The notes below the pieces were generated by a model, which saw nothing but the letters and a program-made list of their open reading frames with translations, made no database searches and had not been told where the DNA came from. A program made the position numbers and the translations under genes. 64,000 nucleotides of DNA, from positions 496,001-560,000 of the forward strand of contig VICG01000014.1 of assembly GCA_008692225.1 (NCBI GenBank). The letters are read 5' to 3'. This document shows positions 37,571 through 50,400 of this stretch, in pieces (position 1 is the stretch's first letter; each line of letters opens with the position of its first letter). This DNA comes from Monilinia fructicola (lineage: Eukaryota > Ascomycota > Leotiomycetes > Helotiales > Sclerotiniaceae).

Positions 37571-37850
37571 CGAAGCTTAAAGGAGGAGGAGAAGGAGGAG
37601 GAGGAGGAGAAAGGGGAAGAGAATGAAGAGTGAAGGGAAGTGAAGGGAAGGGAAGGGAAGGGAAGTGAAGTGTGAAGTGTGAAGAGCGAAGTGTGTGAAA
37701 AGTCAAAAGAAAGTAGAAAGGTTAGTTTAGGTAAAGAAACGAAGGTAATGGTGGAGCAAGAGAAAGAGGAAGAGCAAGAGGGGGGAGGAGAAGAGGAGGA
37801 GGAGGAGGAGGAGAAGAAAGAGGATAGTAACAAGAGCAAAAGAGAGAAAA
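37571..37850. repeat. Purine-rich (GGA/GAAGG) tract
   Basis: Nearly all purine on the + strand, with GGAGGA and GAAGGGAAGTGAAG runs. It lies about 0.6 kb upstream of the reverse-strand SKG6-like gene, so on that gene's sense strand it is a CT-rich tract of the kind common in fungal promoters. Confidence 0.7.
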
Positions 37851-40524
37851 AGTAACCAAAGAAGAGAAATGAAAAGAAAAGATGGGATGGGATTGGATTA
37901 GGATTGGGATTAGGATTGAATTAGGATTAGGATGAGGATTAGGATAGAATAGGATTGGATTGGATTGGATTGGATTGATTGAATTGATTGAATTGAATCG
38001 AATCGAATTCGATTCAATTCGGTAAAACGGTCCAGAATTGAAGAGTTGGAGCTGGGGTTGATCACGAGCTAATCCCAAAGTGGCTTAGCGCCAGGGGCAC
38101 GAAGCCACTTAAATAAGGGTGAGATCAACTTAGATGGTGAAAATGATTAAATCCCAGTAAAAGTCCTTGGGATTTAATTGACGACGAACCAGGACACCCA
38201 TGCATATCATCAGATGAAGATTCGATGAACTCGATCGTTGATTGGTTGAACATGATACACAATTTCAATTATGGGGATAAATCCTAGAATTGTGGAGGGA
38301 TTATGAAGGTTTGGGAGAGAGTATAAGATTTTAATGAAAGAGAGTAAAAGATATTGGATACTTTACTGTAGGTAAGTGTTTGATAAGGACATATGCAAAA
38401 TTATGAATTATGAATTGTGAAGTTGTGAAGTTGTGAAATTGTAAAGTTGTGAAATTATGAATATTAAATAAATGGGTGGTACCTGGTACAGCACAGTAGA
38501 GTAATCATCATTCTAGAATTCACATCTATATTTATAAATTTACATCTAATTACATTTCTTATATCTACATTCATATTATTTATATCTATATTTACATTAT
38601 TTATATCTACATCGACATTGACATTATCTACATCTACACCCACTCCTACATCTTCCTCTTCATCTCTGCCATATATATAATCTTACCATATTTCATTCCA
38701 TCCCATAATCTATCCTCAACTTCATCCATCCTCTCTCTCTCAAATCACCACAACACAATACATACTAGGTACATATCCATACATACGCATTCACATACAC
38801 ATACACATATACATACACAAACTCCTATTAATCATCCATCCCATCACCACCGAATTATCCAAACCCATTCGTTACCAATACCAAACCCATCCATTCCCAT
38901 CATTACCCTTCTATCAATAGAATTGTGGAATGTCCGAATTCAATGTCTTACTTTTCAACGGAGCAGGTCCACGTTAAACCTAAACATTCAGATGTGGACA
39001 GGGTATCGCGAGTCCAGTACAAACCATTAATTTCGCTCATGGAGGATGGAGGCAGCACTGGAGGGAGAGATGCAGTATTATGAAATGATGGAGGTGAGAG
39101 TTGGCGAACGCATAAATAAAGGATATGTCACGCTGGGTCGCGCTCTTTTTCCTCGTTGCTCTTTCCCTTCCATGATTGATTGCCCATTGATCGATGATGA
39201 TGTTGCTGTTGATATTGATGTTCTCCTACCTTGAACTGATTATTACTCACCATTGTCCGTTCGTTCGTTCGTTCGTTCGTCCGTCCTTGATATGGTACAA
39301 AATAGGTTCAAGCATACTCGTACGTATGCTACCTACCTACCTAGCTAATACGTATCTATCGGTAATGAATCAATTCATAATCATGACCAAATGCTGAATG
39401 GTAGATACACTCACTCACTCGCTCATATCATTTGCACGTACCTCTCATCCGTCCCAAACAAGATCCATTTCCATCCACGTCTTTCAGCGGCCTCGTGTCT
39501 GAAAGCGAACGTGGAGAATGCTATGCTCTATTGAAACCGCGAGAAACACTCATCCCCCATCCCTAAGTTGTAAGCCATCGATGGTTCCTATTCTCGTAAC
39601 GTATGATCCTGAGGATGGGGATAATGTTACTGAACAGTGAACACGCCTCTTAGACTCAAGGGTGACTTCGTTCTACTTCGAGCGAGATCTCATCTCAGAA
39701 CCTTGAGAGATAAGAATAGTTCCTCCGAAGATTAAGGATGCTTACATGATCTCTCATCATCACTCGTTTCTCGCTTTTCACTCTCTTCACTCATTCACGG
39801 CATGATGACAAGGTAAGACTGGTAATAAATGGAGTGTCCCAAAGGTCACGGTCAAGATCCCCGAGGACGTATACAGTACGGGAGTACGTACCTACTAGGA
39901 AAATACTGACTGTCTGCATCATCAAATTCCACCATGACAAGTCCTCATGAACAACGCAACAACGGCCTGCCCTCCCCTCCCGTCGCAAGTATTTCGTATC
40001 TCGCAACTCTATCACACACCCTAGAGCCAACGCACCCACGCACCATCCCACCCCCGTCCACCGTCCAACGCCAAAAACAAGGCTTGCGAATCCTAACCCG
40101 ATGGATGATAGACTTTCCGCACCATGCCAACATGATGGTCCCAGTGTCCACATCCCATCAATCACCCCAAGATCACGATTACCACGCCTCAGCGCCAGAC
40201 CACCCACCCCTTGAAATTACGATTTGCACACTCCAGACTCTTCTTTCCTCAATGGGACGATAGCTACAGTAGCGCGCAACGAGAATGGGTTGATGGGTTG
40301 ATGGCTTTCCGAGAGCGCGAACACGCATGCGCAAGCACAGGCCAAATCGACCGACCTACCGACCGACCGACCATCAGGTAGGGTGGTTTACTTACAGTCC
40401 AGTACTGTACGTATGTACGTACTTACTCCTGAGGAACCTTGCCGTAGGGGAAAAGAAACAAAAAGAAAAGGAAAAAAAAAGAAGAGCGCAACGCGCATAC
40501 TTCGTCCCTACCTCCTACAGTCCT

Positions 40525-40565
40525 CACAGCACAGCACAGCACAGCACAGCACAGCACAGCACAGT
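40525..40565. repeat. (CAGCA)n minisatellite
   Basis: About eight perfect CAGCA units, followed after about 100 bp by a related ATACA/CAGCACAA-rich stretch. Confidence 0.85.
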
Positions 40566-41137
40566 ACAACTCCCACACACAGTCCTAGACCACGACGATC
40601 CACCACGGCACAGCGACACCAATGGGGCAATCAATAATGGAGACCGGAAATATACAATACAATACATACAATACAGCACAGCACAACACAGCACAACACA
40701 GTACAGTACAGTACAACATGAGAGACATGGGCCAGATTGAAGAGGCGAACCAGCTCATGGGCGAAGGGGCCGGCATCTGGAATCTGGATGGATGGCAGAA
40801 GAGCGAATTAATTGTCTCCCATGGGGGACGACGCATCATGTAAATACCGTAGCGAGATTAAAAATCCTCGTCCAGGTCCTGGTCGCGTGTGTTCCTGAAT
40901 TGCTGTTTCTTGATCGAATTAAACTGTCTGATTGGGATCTGGGACTGGATGGACTGCTTTTGCTGGATGGGTGTGTGCGGTAGATGGATTGGCGGAATGA
41001 GCTTCGGGGTGTGGGATGGGATGTGAGATGTGAGATGTGAAGTATGAATGGGGTATGAGATGCAATATGAGATGTGGAATATGAAGTATGAAGTATGATT
41101 TATAAAATATTGAATATAAAGTATAAGATATAAAATA

Positions 41138-41648
41138 AGAGTTGCAACCATAGCTTATTGTACACTTTATGTTTTCGTGACAAAATCTCTACAAAATTTA
41201 TATTTTCTTATACAAATTAAAAATTTTAATAACTTTTATAATTATTTATATTTTTTTTTTAAAATTTTTATTAATTATATTTTAAAGATTAATAAAATAC
41301 AAAATATAGAGCAATTTATTTTTATTGATTTTATTGAAGAAGTTGTACTTTTTTGAAATTAAAATTTTTTAAAAAATGTTATATATAACACTTTTCCTAT
41401 ATAAAATAAGCGATTTTTTTAAGAATTTTATATTATTTAATTTTATAGAATTAACATTTTATTAAAAAAAATTATAAAAAAAATTAGTTTATTTTTATAA
41501 AATTTTCAATAATTGTTTATATATTCCTTTAAAAGCTATAAAAAATTTTACATTATTTAATAATTTATCAAGGATGTTAAAAGTTAAAAAAAATAGAGGT
41601 TTTTAGTGTAAAAACGTAAGGTGTGCGATAAGCTATGGCTACAACTCT
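41138..41648. mobile_element. MITE-like element C, TA target site
   Basis: A 511-bp AT-rich element with imperfect inverted ends of about 50 bp. The left end starts AGAGTTGCAACCATAGCTTA; the right end, reversed, starts AGAGTTGTAGCCATAGCTTA. Each end is flanked by TA (41136-41137 and 41649-41650). Most differences are transitions. There is no coding content. TA duplication suggests Tc1/mariner-type mobilisation. Confidence 0.65.
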
Positions 41649-41689
41649 TACATAATACAATAATAGAAAGTAATCTTAATTACAAGATA

Positions 41690-42532
41690 AATCACCTACC
41701 CTACCTTTCGCCACCCCCCCCATTTGGCCAACATTTCACACCAAAAAACGGCTATTTTAACGTATTAATAACTCTTTAAATAATTAATTAAAATTCTTAA
41801 GAGTGATTTTATATATATTAATCAACAAATCTTGAAAATCTTGAATTTTTGCGAATTTTTTACAAAGAATAATATAGGATTATAAAAATTAGAATTTGCG
41901 GTTTCGGATTTGTATGGAAATCACATACCAAATTGGAACTTTGAAAAAAAGATATATAACTTCTAAACAAAAATAGTAAAAAAATAATCTATATATTTTT
42001 TGAAAATCTATCAATCAATATAAAATAAATACGTTATTTAAAAGATATATAATCATTTGAAATTATTGAGCAAATTGAAATTAGAAAGTTTTTACTTAAA
42101 ATTTTATTGTTAGAATCTAAGAATCTATATTAAACATTCGTTACAAGTAATAATATATTATTAAAATAACATATTTAATTGAAATTAGCTTTAAGATTCT
42201 TTAAAAAATTTTAAATTATTTTAAGCTATTTTTGTTGAATCAATATAATTTCTTTTAGAGACTTTGATTTTGTATAGGATTTATATAGAAATCGAAAATT
42301 GGAATTTTAATTTTCTTTAATTCTATAATTCTATATTACTCTTTATAAAAAAATCGCAAAAATTTAAGATTTTCAGAATCTATCAATAAATGTATATAGA
42401 AGCTTGAATTAAAATTTAAAAAATAATATTATATTTATTTTCGTAGAGTTATAAATACATTAAAATAGCCGGTTTTGGTGTGAAATGCGCTGGCCAAAGG
42501 GGGGGGGGTGGCGAGAAATAGAGTAGGGGACT
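41690..42532. mobile_element. TIR element, family A/B, copy A
   Basis: An 843-bp AT-rich element with long inverted ends of about 80 bp. Both read inward through CGCC, a C run, TTTGGCCA, CATTTCACACCA, CGGCTATTTTAA and ATAACTCT. It is flanked by TA (41688-41689, 42533-42534). There is no transposase frame. Its right end is clearly related to that of copy B at 42984-43790. Confidence 0.7.
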
Positions 42533-42983
42533 TAGTACAGTACAGTACAGATAAAGAATCAATCAACAAAGACAGATAGAAAATCGGAAAAAGCCTCGCC
42601 CGTCGGAATAACTCCGTGAAGCATTCGTTCGTTTCAATAAAGGGGCGCACCAAATAAAGTCAGATCTTAATTACCAGGTGTATGATACATACTTGCATAA
42701 GGTTATGCAGTGGTGCAAGATACAGTCAGTCAGTCGGTCAGTCAGTCGCCAACCTTAACTACCACCAGTACAGTAAGAAGGATCTAGATACAGTAGGACG
42801 TCCATCAATCAATCAATCATCAATGGCGTTGTCGATGAGATGAGATGAGATGAGATGAGATGACCTAGACTACTCCCTTTTTACCCTGACGATGGATATC
42901 CATAGATGCTCAGGCGGCTTCTCGAAGAGGCATAGTTCTAGGTAAATACAAAACCGATAATTCTTCCACGAAACCTCGATATA
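42533..42983. other. Spacer between TIR elements
   Basis: 450 bp with TACAGTACAG units, CAGTCAGT units near 42722, and six GATGA units at 42834-42863. No gene. Confidence 0.5.
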
Positions 42984-43790
42984 ATTTTATATCCCACTTT
43001 TCGCCACTCCCTTTCTTTATCTAACTAGCACTTCAGGCTAAAAATAATCATTTCAAGGTATTGATAACTTAAATAAACAATTGATCTAATCAATGAGGAA
43101 TTTAAAGAGTGGTTTGATATATATATAAATTAATAGATTTTCAAGACCCTGAATTTTTATCATTTTCTTATCAAGAGTAATGAAAGATTAGAAAAAATTA
43201 AAGTTCTAGTTTTTAATTTATATATAAATCCTATAGAAAACTAGAACTTTTAAAAAAATTTAACAAAAATAATTAAAAATAATCTATAAGTTTTTATAGA
43301 ATACTAGAATTAATTCTAATTAAATATAATATTTATAATAAACTAGTAATAGAGTATTTTTATTTTTACTAATAGAATTTTAAATTAAAAAATATATAAT
43401 TTTAGTTTATTTATTAATTATAAGTTATTCTATATGATTTGAATAGCTTGTTTATCAAATAGTAATAAATGAATATACCTAGGTATTGATTCATAGATCT
43501 TAAAACATTCTATAGATTATTTATAAGTATTTTTTCTTAAAGTATTAATTTTATATATAATTTCTATACAAATCCAAAACTAAAAATTTTAGTTTTTTAT
43601 AATTCTATAATACTCTTTATTAAAAATTCGCAAAGATTTAAAATCTATTAATAATTAAATAACGAAGCTTTAGTCCAAATTTCCATAATATATGTTTATT
43701 TTTCGTAAAGTTATTAGTACGTTAAAATGGCCGGTTGTGGTGTGAAATGCTGGCCAAACGGGGGGTTGGCGAGAAGTAGGGTAGGCGACT
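42984..43790. mobile_element. TIR element, family A/B, copy B
   Basis: A second copy of about 807 bp. The right end (reversed AGTCGCCTACCCTACTTCTC, then GCCA, C run, TTTGGCCAGCATTTCACACC) is well preserved. The left end is heavily decayed but still shows CCCACTTTTCGCCACTCCC and AAGGTATTGATAACTT. TA flanks are at 42982-42983 and 43791-43792. The interior is AT-rich and non-coding. Confidence 0.65.
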
Positions 43791-43792
43791 TA

Positions 43793-44422
43793 CCCAGTAC
43801 TCTGTATATCACGGACTCGATTAAAGATTAAGATACCGTAAGCCATCAAGTGAAACTTAGGGGGAATAAAGTGTCCACAGCGTCACAAAGCGTCCTTTTC
43901 AATCAAGAAGAATCCCTCAGGGCGTTGGTGTGCCGAACCCGTTTTTCGTTTTTGCTCTCTTTCTTTTGCTTTTTGGGTGGTGGCGAGCATGTAGAGATGG
44001 AATGATGGATGGATGGATGGATGGATGGATGGATGAATAGATGTACCTAGGTATGCATGCATATATATGAATGAATGAATGAATCAATGTACAGAGTACT
44101 GAGTACTCCGTATGTATGAATGAATGGCGATCTTTCCAATTTTTGATGCCTTATTAATGAGTAAGGTGAAGCTTAGGTAACAAAAATCAACCTTACGTAA
44201 CATACATAACCTTACACCTCGTGGGCAACCCAGAAATTCTCTTCTCACCGCCTTGCCCTTGGTTTGACAAAATACTCGTGACTACTAATAATCCCGCGTG
44301 CTCATCCCACCCCTTCTTATTATATCCTCATTGTCGTTATATTGCTTCCCGTTTTCGTAAATAATTTGATCTCAGCTGTCTAATTATGATGTCAATGATA
44401 GATATAATAGACGTTTAAAGTT
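43793..44422. other. Upstream region of the DEAH helicase gene
   Basis: Contains a GGAT array at 44004-44036, GAAT units and ACCTAGGT at 44045-44052. The promoter presumably lies in 44100-44420. Confidence 0.4.
44004..44036. repeat. (GGAT)n microsatellite
   Basis: About eight tandem GGAT units about 390 bp upstream of the helicase start. Confidence 0.9.
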
Positions 44423-46567
44423 ATGGCTGACTTTGATTTATCATCCACTTTCATTCCCGCCCTTCATAAACCTTCTTCCTTACTACCAATAGCTCAACAT
44501 AGGGAAAGTCTCCTTTATCTTATCGAGACATACACTGTTACTATTGTTATTGGGCATACGGGTTCGGGAAAAGACAACCCAAATACCACAATATCTTGAA
44601 CAGGCAGGATGGTGTGCTGACGGAAAACAAATTGCTGTCACTCAGGTATAATCGGTAAAAATCCTTCAATCATCCCTAGCTAATATATATATACATTGTA
44701 GCCTCGTCGAGTGGCAGCAACAACAGTAGCAATCAGAGTAGCGGAAGAAGTTGGATGTGAAGTAGGGAAAGAAGTGGGATATTCAATCAGATTTGAAGAT
44801 GTTACATCGGCTGCAACCAAGATCAAGTTCTTGACTGATGGGCTTCTTTTACGAGAAGCTCTAGTTGATCCTTTGTTGTCACGCTACTCGGTCATTATGG
44901 TTGATGAAGCTCATGAACGATCACTAAGTACTGATATTCTTCTGGGAGTTCTCAAAAAGATTTTGAAGAAACGTCCACATGATTTGAGAATCATTATAAG
45001 TAGTGCTACGCTTCAAGCCGAAGATTTTCTCAACTTCTTTTCGGATGATACAGAAGTGGATTCCAAACCTAAGCCTGATGATGCAATTACTCTTGATGAT
45101 TTAATCGCTCAAGGTAGCGGTTTGGCAAACAATCCAAAGAACGATGGGAAAAGTGGACAAATCATTAGTTTGGAAGGTAGAATGTATCCCGTTGATGTAC
45201 TCTACCTAGAAAGTCCAGCCGAAGATTATTTGGAAAAAGCCATTGATACAGTATTTGACATTCATACAAAAGAACCAGATGGAGACATTCTTGTTTTTTT
45301 TAACAGGAAGAGAAGAAATTGATAGGGCTGTACAAGCCATATCTGAGCGTGCAGCAAGTTTACACCCAAGATCTCAAGCTCTTATGCCTCTTCCTTTGTA
45401 TGCTGGACTTTCGACTGAACAACAGATGTTTATTTTTGAGCCAGCGCAGGAAAATACGAGGAAGGTTGTATTTTCTACGAATATCGCAGAAGCTTCCGTC
45501 ACTATTGATGGCATCCTATACGTAGTGGACTGTGGTTTCGTAAAACTACGTGCTTACAATCCAATCATTGGCATCGAAACCTTGACAGCAACACCAATAT
45601 CCAAAGCGTCAGCAACCCAAAGATCTGGTCGAGCTGGTCGTACCAAACCCGGAAAATGTTTTCGTCTATACACAGAATCAAATTTCCAACATCTAGAAGA
45701 ATCAACGGTTCCCGAAATCCAAAGATCAAATCTTGCACCTGTAATTCTTCAACTCAAAGCCTTAGGTATAGACAACATCAACCGCTTCCCTTTCCTCACT
45801 TCCCCACCAGCAGAACTTGTCATACGCGCCCTCGAACTTCTTTATTCTCTCGGCGCCCTCGACACTTACGCCAAACTCACCAAACCCCTCGGAACACGCA
45901 TGGCCGAATTAGCAGTCGAGCCCATGATGGCCAAGACTCTACTCTCGGCCACCTCCTTCAACTGTCTCTCCGAAATCCTCACCATCGCCGCCATGACATC
46001 CGTAGGAGGAAACATCTTCTACAACGATTTTGACGAAAAGAAAGCCATGGAGACTGCTAAAAGAAAATTTGCAGTCGAAGAAGGTGACCATATCACCCTC
46101 CTCAACATCTACCAATCCTTCATCACCAAAGGCAAAAAGCAACCCGATTCTGCCACGACCATTATCTCAACTTCAAAGCCCTCTCCAAAGCAATCAGTAT
46201 CCGCGCCCAACTCAAGCGCTACCTCGAACGCTTTGGTATTTCCGTTGACGAAACCCTCTCTTCCTCAAATCCGAACATGCTTTCGGTAGGTGGCCCAGAT
46301 AAGAGCGAACAGATTAGACGATGTTTGACGACAGGGTATTTTGCACATGCGGCAAAAATGCAGGCAGATGGCACCTTTAGGAATGTGGGGGGTGGAACCG
46401 TATTACATGCTCATCCGAGTAGTTTGATGTTCAACCGGAGATGCGAGTGGGTTATCTTTAGCGAGGTGGTGGAGGTGGGCGGGAAGGTCTTCATTAGGGA
46501 TCTGAGCAAGGTTGAGAAGGGGTGGTTGGTAGAGTATGCCGAGGGCTTCTACAAGCTTGGGTCGTGA
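44423..46567 (+). CDS. DHX35-like DEAH-box RNA helicase, three homopolymer frameshifts
   Basis: Exon 1 (44423-44645) opens [19 protein letters not shown] and reaches the Walker A motif GHTGSGKTT. An intron at 44646-44701 splits TQ/PRRVAA (motif Ia). Downstream are VDEAHERSL (motif II, about residue 142), SSATL (motif III, about 175), STNIAEAS and QRSGRAGR (motif VI, near 45618), then winged-helix/ratchet and OB-fold regions including [18 protein letters not shown]. The RCIKF-like context and ~695-residue length fit DHX35, an ATP-dependent RNA helicase associated with spliceosomal complexes, better than Prp22/Prp43. The frame needs three fixes: A4 at 44569-44572 (one A too many), T8 at 45294-45301 (one T too many) and A5 at 46134-46138 (one A too few). 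The third restores [13 protein letters not shown]. All lie in homopolymers, so the gene is probably intact in the organism. Confidence 0.85.
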
Positions 46568-47408
46568 GTCTGGTGGCTGTGAGAGCTGTGGATAGATGGG
46601 TATACCCGGATCGTCAAACTCGATAGAATGAAGGCCGACTTTTCGACATTCACGACCTTGCATTCTTTGGTGAAATGGTGAACTCCATTGATATATCCCG
46701 CGAATGCAGAACTTTTCGAGTGTTTCTTTCGGTTTGGTTTGGCTTCCAGTGGATTCTCTACTCTTGATGCCTGATGACCTATTAACGCTTTCAGTTTACT
46801 TCTTAACTCTCTATCTCACTCCATCCTCCACCACCATCAATCCACCCCTCATTCTCTTTCCCTTCCCTTCCCTCTCCTTTCCTTCCCCTTCTTCTTTCCC
46901 CCATACCTCTTAACAAGTATACCAATATCAATCAACCTAAAAAATATTTCAAGACATCCGAACAAGCAAAACGCAAGAGACTAATCTCCATAAACCCCAT
47001 TCAACAAACCGAAATTGGTCAATAAGCCAAGCTCCCGCTTCCCTCCCTAGAAAGGGATTATCAATGTTAACTTTGGTTTACAGAGTACATAAATAATACG
47101 ACTAAGATCTGGAATTTTTCATAGATGGTTGCTACATTTATGATGATGAACCAGTATATATATATCTTTATGCTATGAACGCATGTATGATTTAATATTT
47201 ATAATAGAGATGAGGATCTTAAATAGTTACCAAGGCCCTTACCTAGGTACCGGTGTGTGGAGGACCCACGGCAGAGCTCTTGCCTAGAATAAATTTAAAG
47301 ATCACAGCCCTGCTGTCCTCCAATCATATCGTTGGGACCGTAACATGATGCTATTCACCAATCAGTCAATCTGATCAATCGACAAAGCATCTGATTAACG
47401 TCAAAGAA
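46568..47408. other. Intergenic
   Basis: 3' UTR of the helicase, then a CT-rich stretch at 46800-46910 and AT-rich DNA. ACCTAGGT occurs at 47241-47248. No gene. Confidence 0.45.
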
Positions 47409-50400
47409 ATGCGTCTTTTAGAATACAACAGCGCTGGGCATATCAGCCTTGCCAAAAACGTCGATGGAAACAAGCTTCCTGCCTATGCTATTCTTTCGCA
47501 CACATGGGAGAAGATGAAAGTGAAGTTACGTTCCAAGATCTGGCAGACGGTACTGGTAGAAACAAGTCAGGCTATAAGAAGATTCACTTCTGTGGAGAGG
47601 AAGCCAGGCGCGATGGCTTACGATACTTTTGAGTAGATACATGCTGTATCGACAAATCAAGTAGTGCTGAACTCACAGAGGCTATCAACTCTATGTTCAG
47701 TTGGTACCGAAACTCGGCTAGGTGCTATGTTTATCTATCGGATGCAAAGCACTGTGACGAAACCGATCCATCTTCAAGGTCATGGCAATCAACCTTCGCA
47801 AAAGCTCGATGGTTTACTCGTGGCTGGACACTCAAAGAACTTATTGCTCTGCCATCGGTCGAATTCTTTTGCTCGAACGGTAGATCACTCGGCGACAAAT
47901 CGCTACAGCGACAGCTTCATGAGATAACAAAAATCAAAATTACGGCTCTTCAAGGAAAGGACCTGTCTAATTTTGGCATCGAACAGCGACTATCATGGGC
48001 AACAGATCGGGAGACGAAGCGCGCAGAAGATAAGGCGTATTCTTTACTTAGCATTTGAATTCATATGCCACTCATATATGGTGAGGGTGCAGATTATGCA
48101 ATTGAAAGGCTTGAAACGGAGATTAAGAGGCTTCAACAACAACGTCATCTCGGAGACTAATTGATTGTCTCATCGGTTGCTATTAACCCCATGAAGCAAC
48201 CAAAAATAACATATAGCCAATCTTCCAGTAGCTCCTCTTGTATTACGGATTCTTTCGATCCAAGATCACCCTTGTCCTTTAAGTATGACATGAACAACCC
48301 CCAGGCGGACGGAAGACAGTTGGAGAAAGACCATTATGTTAGAGAAGAGGAGGCAGCTACAAAACAGTCAATGATAGATCAGCTTTACTTTACCAAAATT
48401 GACGAGCATTTAACAGGTTTTACAGCTGCCCAAGGTTCAAGTTGCCGCTGGTTTCTCACCAAATCCGAATATAATTATGGACTGGAACAATGTGAAAAAG
48501 CAGCAAGATCATGGTGGCTTCCTTTGGATCAAAAGGCCATCCTAGTACTGGCAAGTCAACTTTGATGAAGCTTCTCTTTGAGGAGGCCAATTTCGATGCA
48601 CAAAATGACCCTAATCAAATAGTGCTATATTTTTCTTCCTTGCGCGGGGTACTATCGAGGAACGATCAACAAAGGGTCTGTATTGCTCTCTTCTCCATAA
48701 GCTTTTCCATAGAGCACACAAGCTAAGAGAAAGCTTGGAGTGGATTACTGCCGATGGTGCAGAGGGGATTAAGCAGAATGGATGGAATGAGCAAGCGTTG
48801 AAGCAGACTTTGATGCATATTGTTCCAAAGCTTGGAACCATGCATTTGAAGTTGTTCATTGACGCAATAGATGAATGCGATAATGAGCAGGCTAGAGGCA
48901 TGATCCGCTTCTTCGAGGGGCTATGCAACAACGCGAGAGAACTGAAGGTTCATTTGCAAATATGTTTCTCTAGTCGGCACTACCCGAATTTCATAATAAA
49001 TAAAGGCATCGAAGTCATTCTTGAAGAGGAAATAGGACATACAGAAGATATCAAAAATTATACTTGGTCAGAATTGATGCTGGGAGAGTCCAATCAAGCC
49101 GCGTCACTTCGGTCCGAAATTCTTGACAAATCATCCGGTCTCTTCTTTTGGGCCGTTTTGGTACTTAACATTTTGAATTCCGAATATCCCAATAGTTCTA
49201 TCTCGATCGGAAAAATTCGTGGGCGTCTCGAAGAGATTCCTCGTGGACTGACTGACTTATTTGAGATGATCATCAAGCGAGATGAAAAGAATCTTGAACA
49301 ACTGCAACTTTGTCTCAACTTGATTCTCTATGCATTTCGCCCTCTTAAAGCACAAGAACTCTACTTTGCAATTCAACTTGGACTTGATAAAGATTGCTCT
49401 GGTTATTGAGATGCAGATGATGTGGACATAGACCAGATGAAGATTTTTATACGAAGCTCTTCTAAGGGCTTGGCAGAAATTGCACAAAATGATACTCTCG
49501 GTGTCCAATTCATCCACGAATCTGTTCAAGACTTCTTAGTGGGTCATTTGGATCAATGGTCTGGATTTTCTGGTAGCTTGGCGGGTCGCGGACACGAAGT
49601 TCTGAAGAATTGCTGCTTTTCCCAGATAAATGCTCCAATTGACCTAGGGCTCAACTCAATTGCTCTGTTACTGAATTGTAGGACACGAGGATTTCCGGCA
49701 GTTTTTGTTTCTCCCGGGTTTCCTTTTCTCGATTACGCGGTTGATGAATACCTTTACCGCGTTGATAGAGTTCATCAGAATGCTATAGACCAGAGGGAGT
49801 TTTTGAATGATTTCCCTTTCCAGCGATGGATATTTCTACATAATGCTCTAGCAAAGAATAACTTTGATAGGTACAAAAAGTCTGCCAGCCTACTCTATAT
49901 TCTTGCAGAGCGAAATTTGACAAACCTTATACGAATTTATCCCCAGAGGGAATCCTGCTTTAACAATAAAACTGAGCGTTTTGGGCCGCCAATACTCGCT
50001 GCTCTGGCTACCAGAAGTCTTGATGCCGTCCATGAACTATTGGAGATGGAAGCAAAAGTACAACCGCCAGCTTCACTGCTCCACCACTCCATCATCTATG
50101 CAAGGAATACTGTCGATATCCAGGCCGAATAATGCATACCCCGCCTTATCTTTTCTTATTGAGGCGACGAGATGCTTTTTGTTCCTCTAAATATATCGGT
50201 GACGAGAAGCTACTTCGATTCCTGCTCGAATCAAAATATGTCATGCTGAATAAAGAGAATGAATCTGGCTGGACACCTCTGACTAGGGTTGCTAAGAGAT
50301 GGCAATGGGCTATCGTTGACCAGTTGATGGGCGAAGACGCTTGGATCGACCCGAAAGATAGAAATTATCATCGAACACCGTTGGTGGAAGCTGCCATAAA

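Larger units (their letters stand above)
36982..41137. other. 4-kb intergenic region, simple repeats
   Basis: Promoter side of the SKG6-like gene followed by repeat-rich DNA. It includes a purine tract at 37571-37850, GGATTA/GGATTG-type degenerate repeats at 37880-37990, short TTGTGAAG-like repeats near 38400-38460, CGTT units near 39258-39280, CAGCA units at 40525-40565 and many ATGAGATG-like units near 41015-41100. No gene is supported. An open frame at 39934-40263 lacks any recognisable feature. Confidence 0.45.

Noticed and set aside
37345..38078. Reverse open frames rich in Ser, Pro and Phe
   Set aside because: They are translations of the purine tract and GGATTG-type repeats upstream of the SKG6-like gene.
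39934..40263. 109-residue forward open frame
   Set aside because: Pro/His/Ser-rich, no landmark, surrounded by simple repeats and with no splice or promoter evidence.
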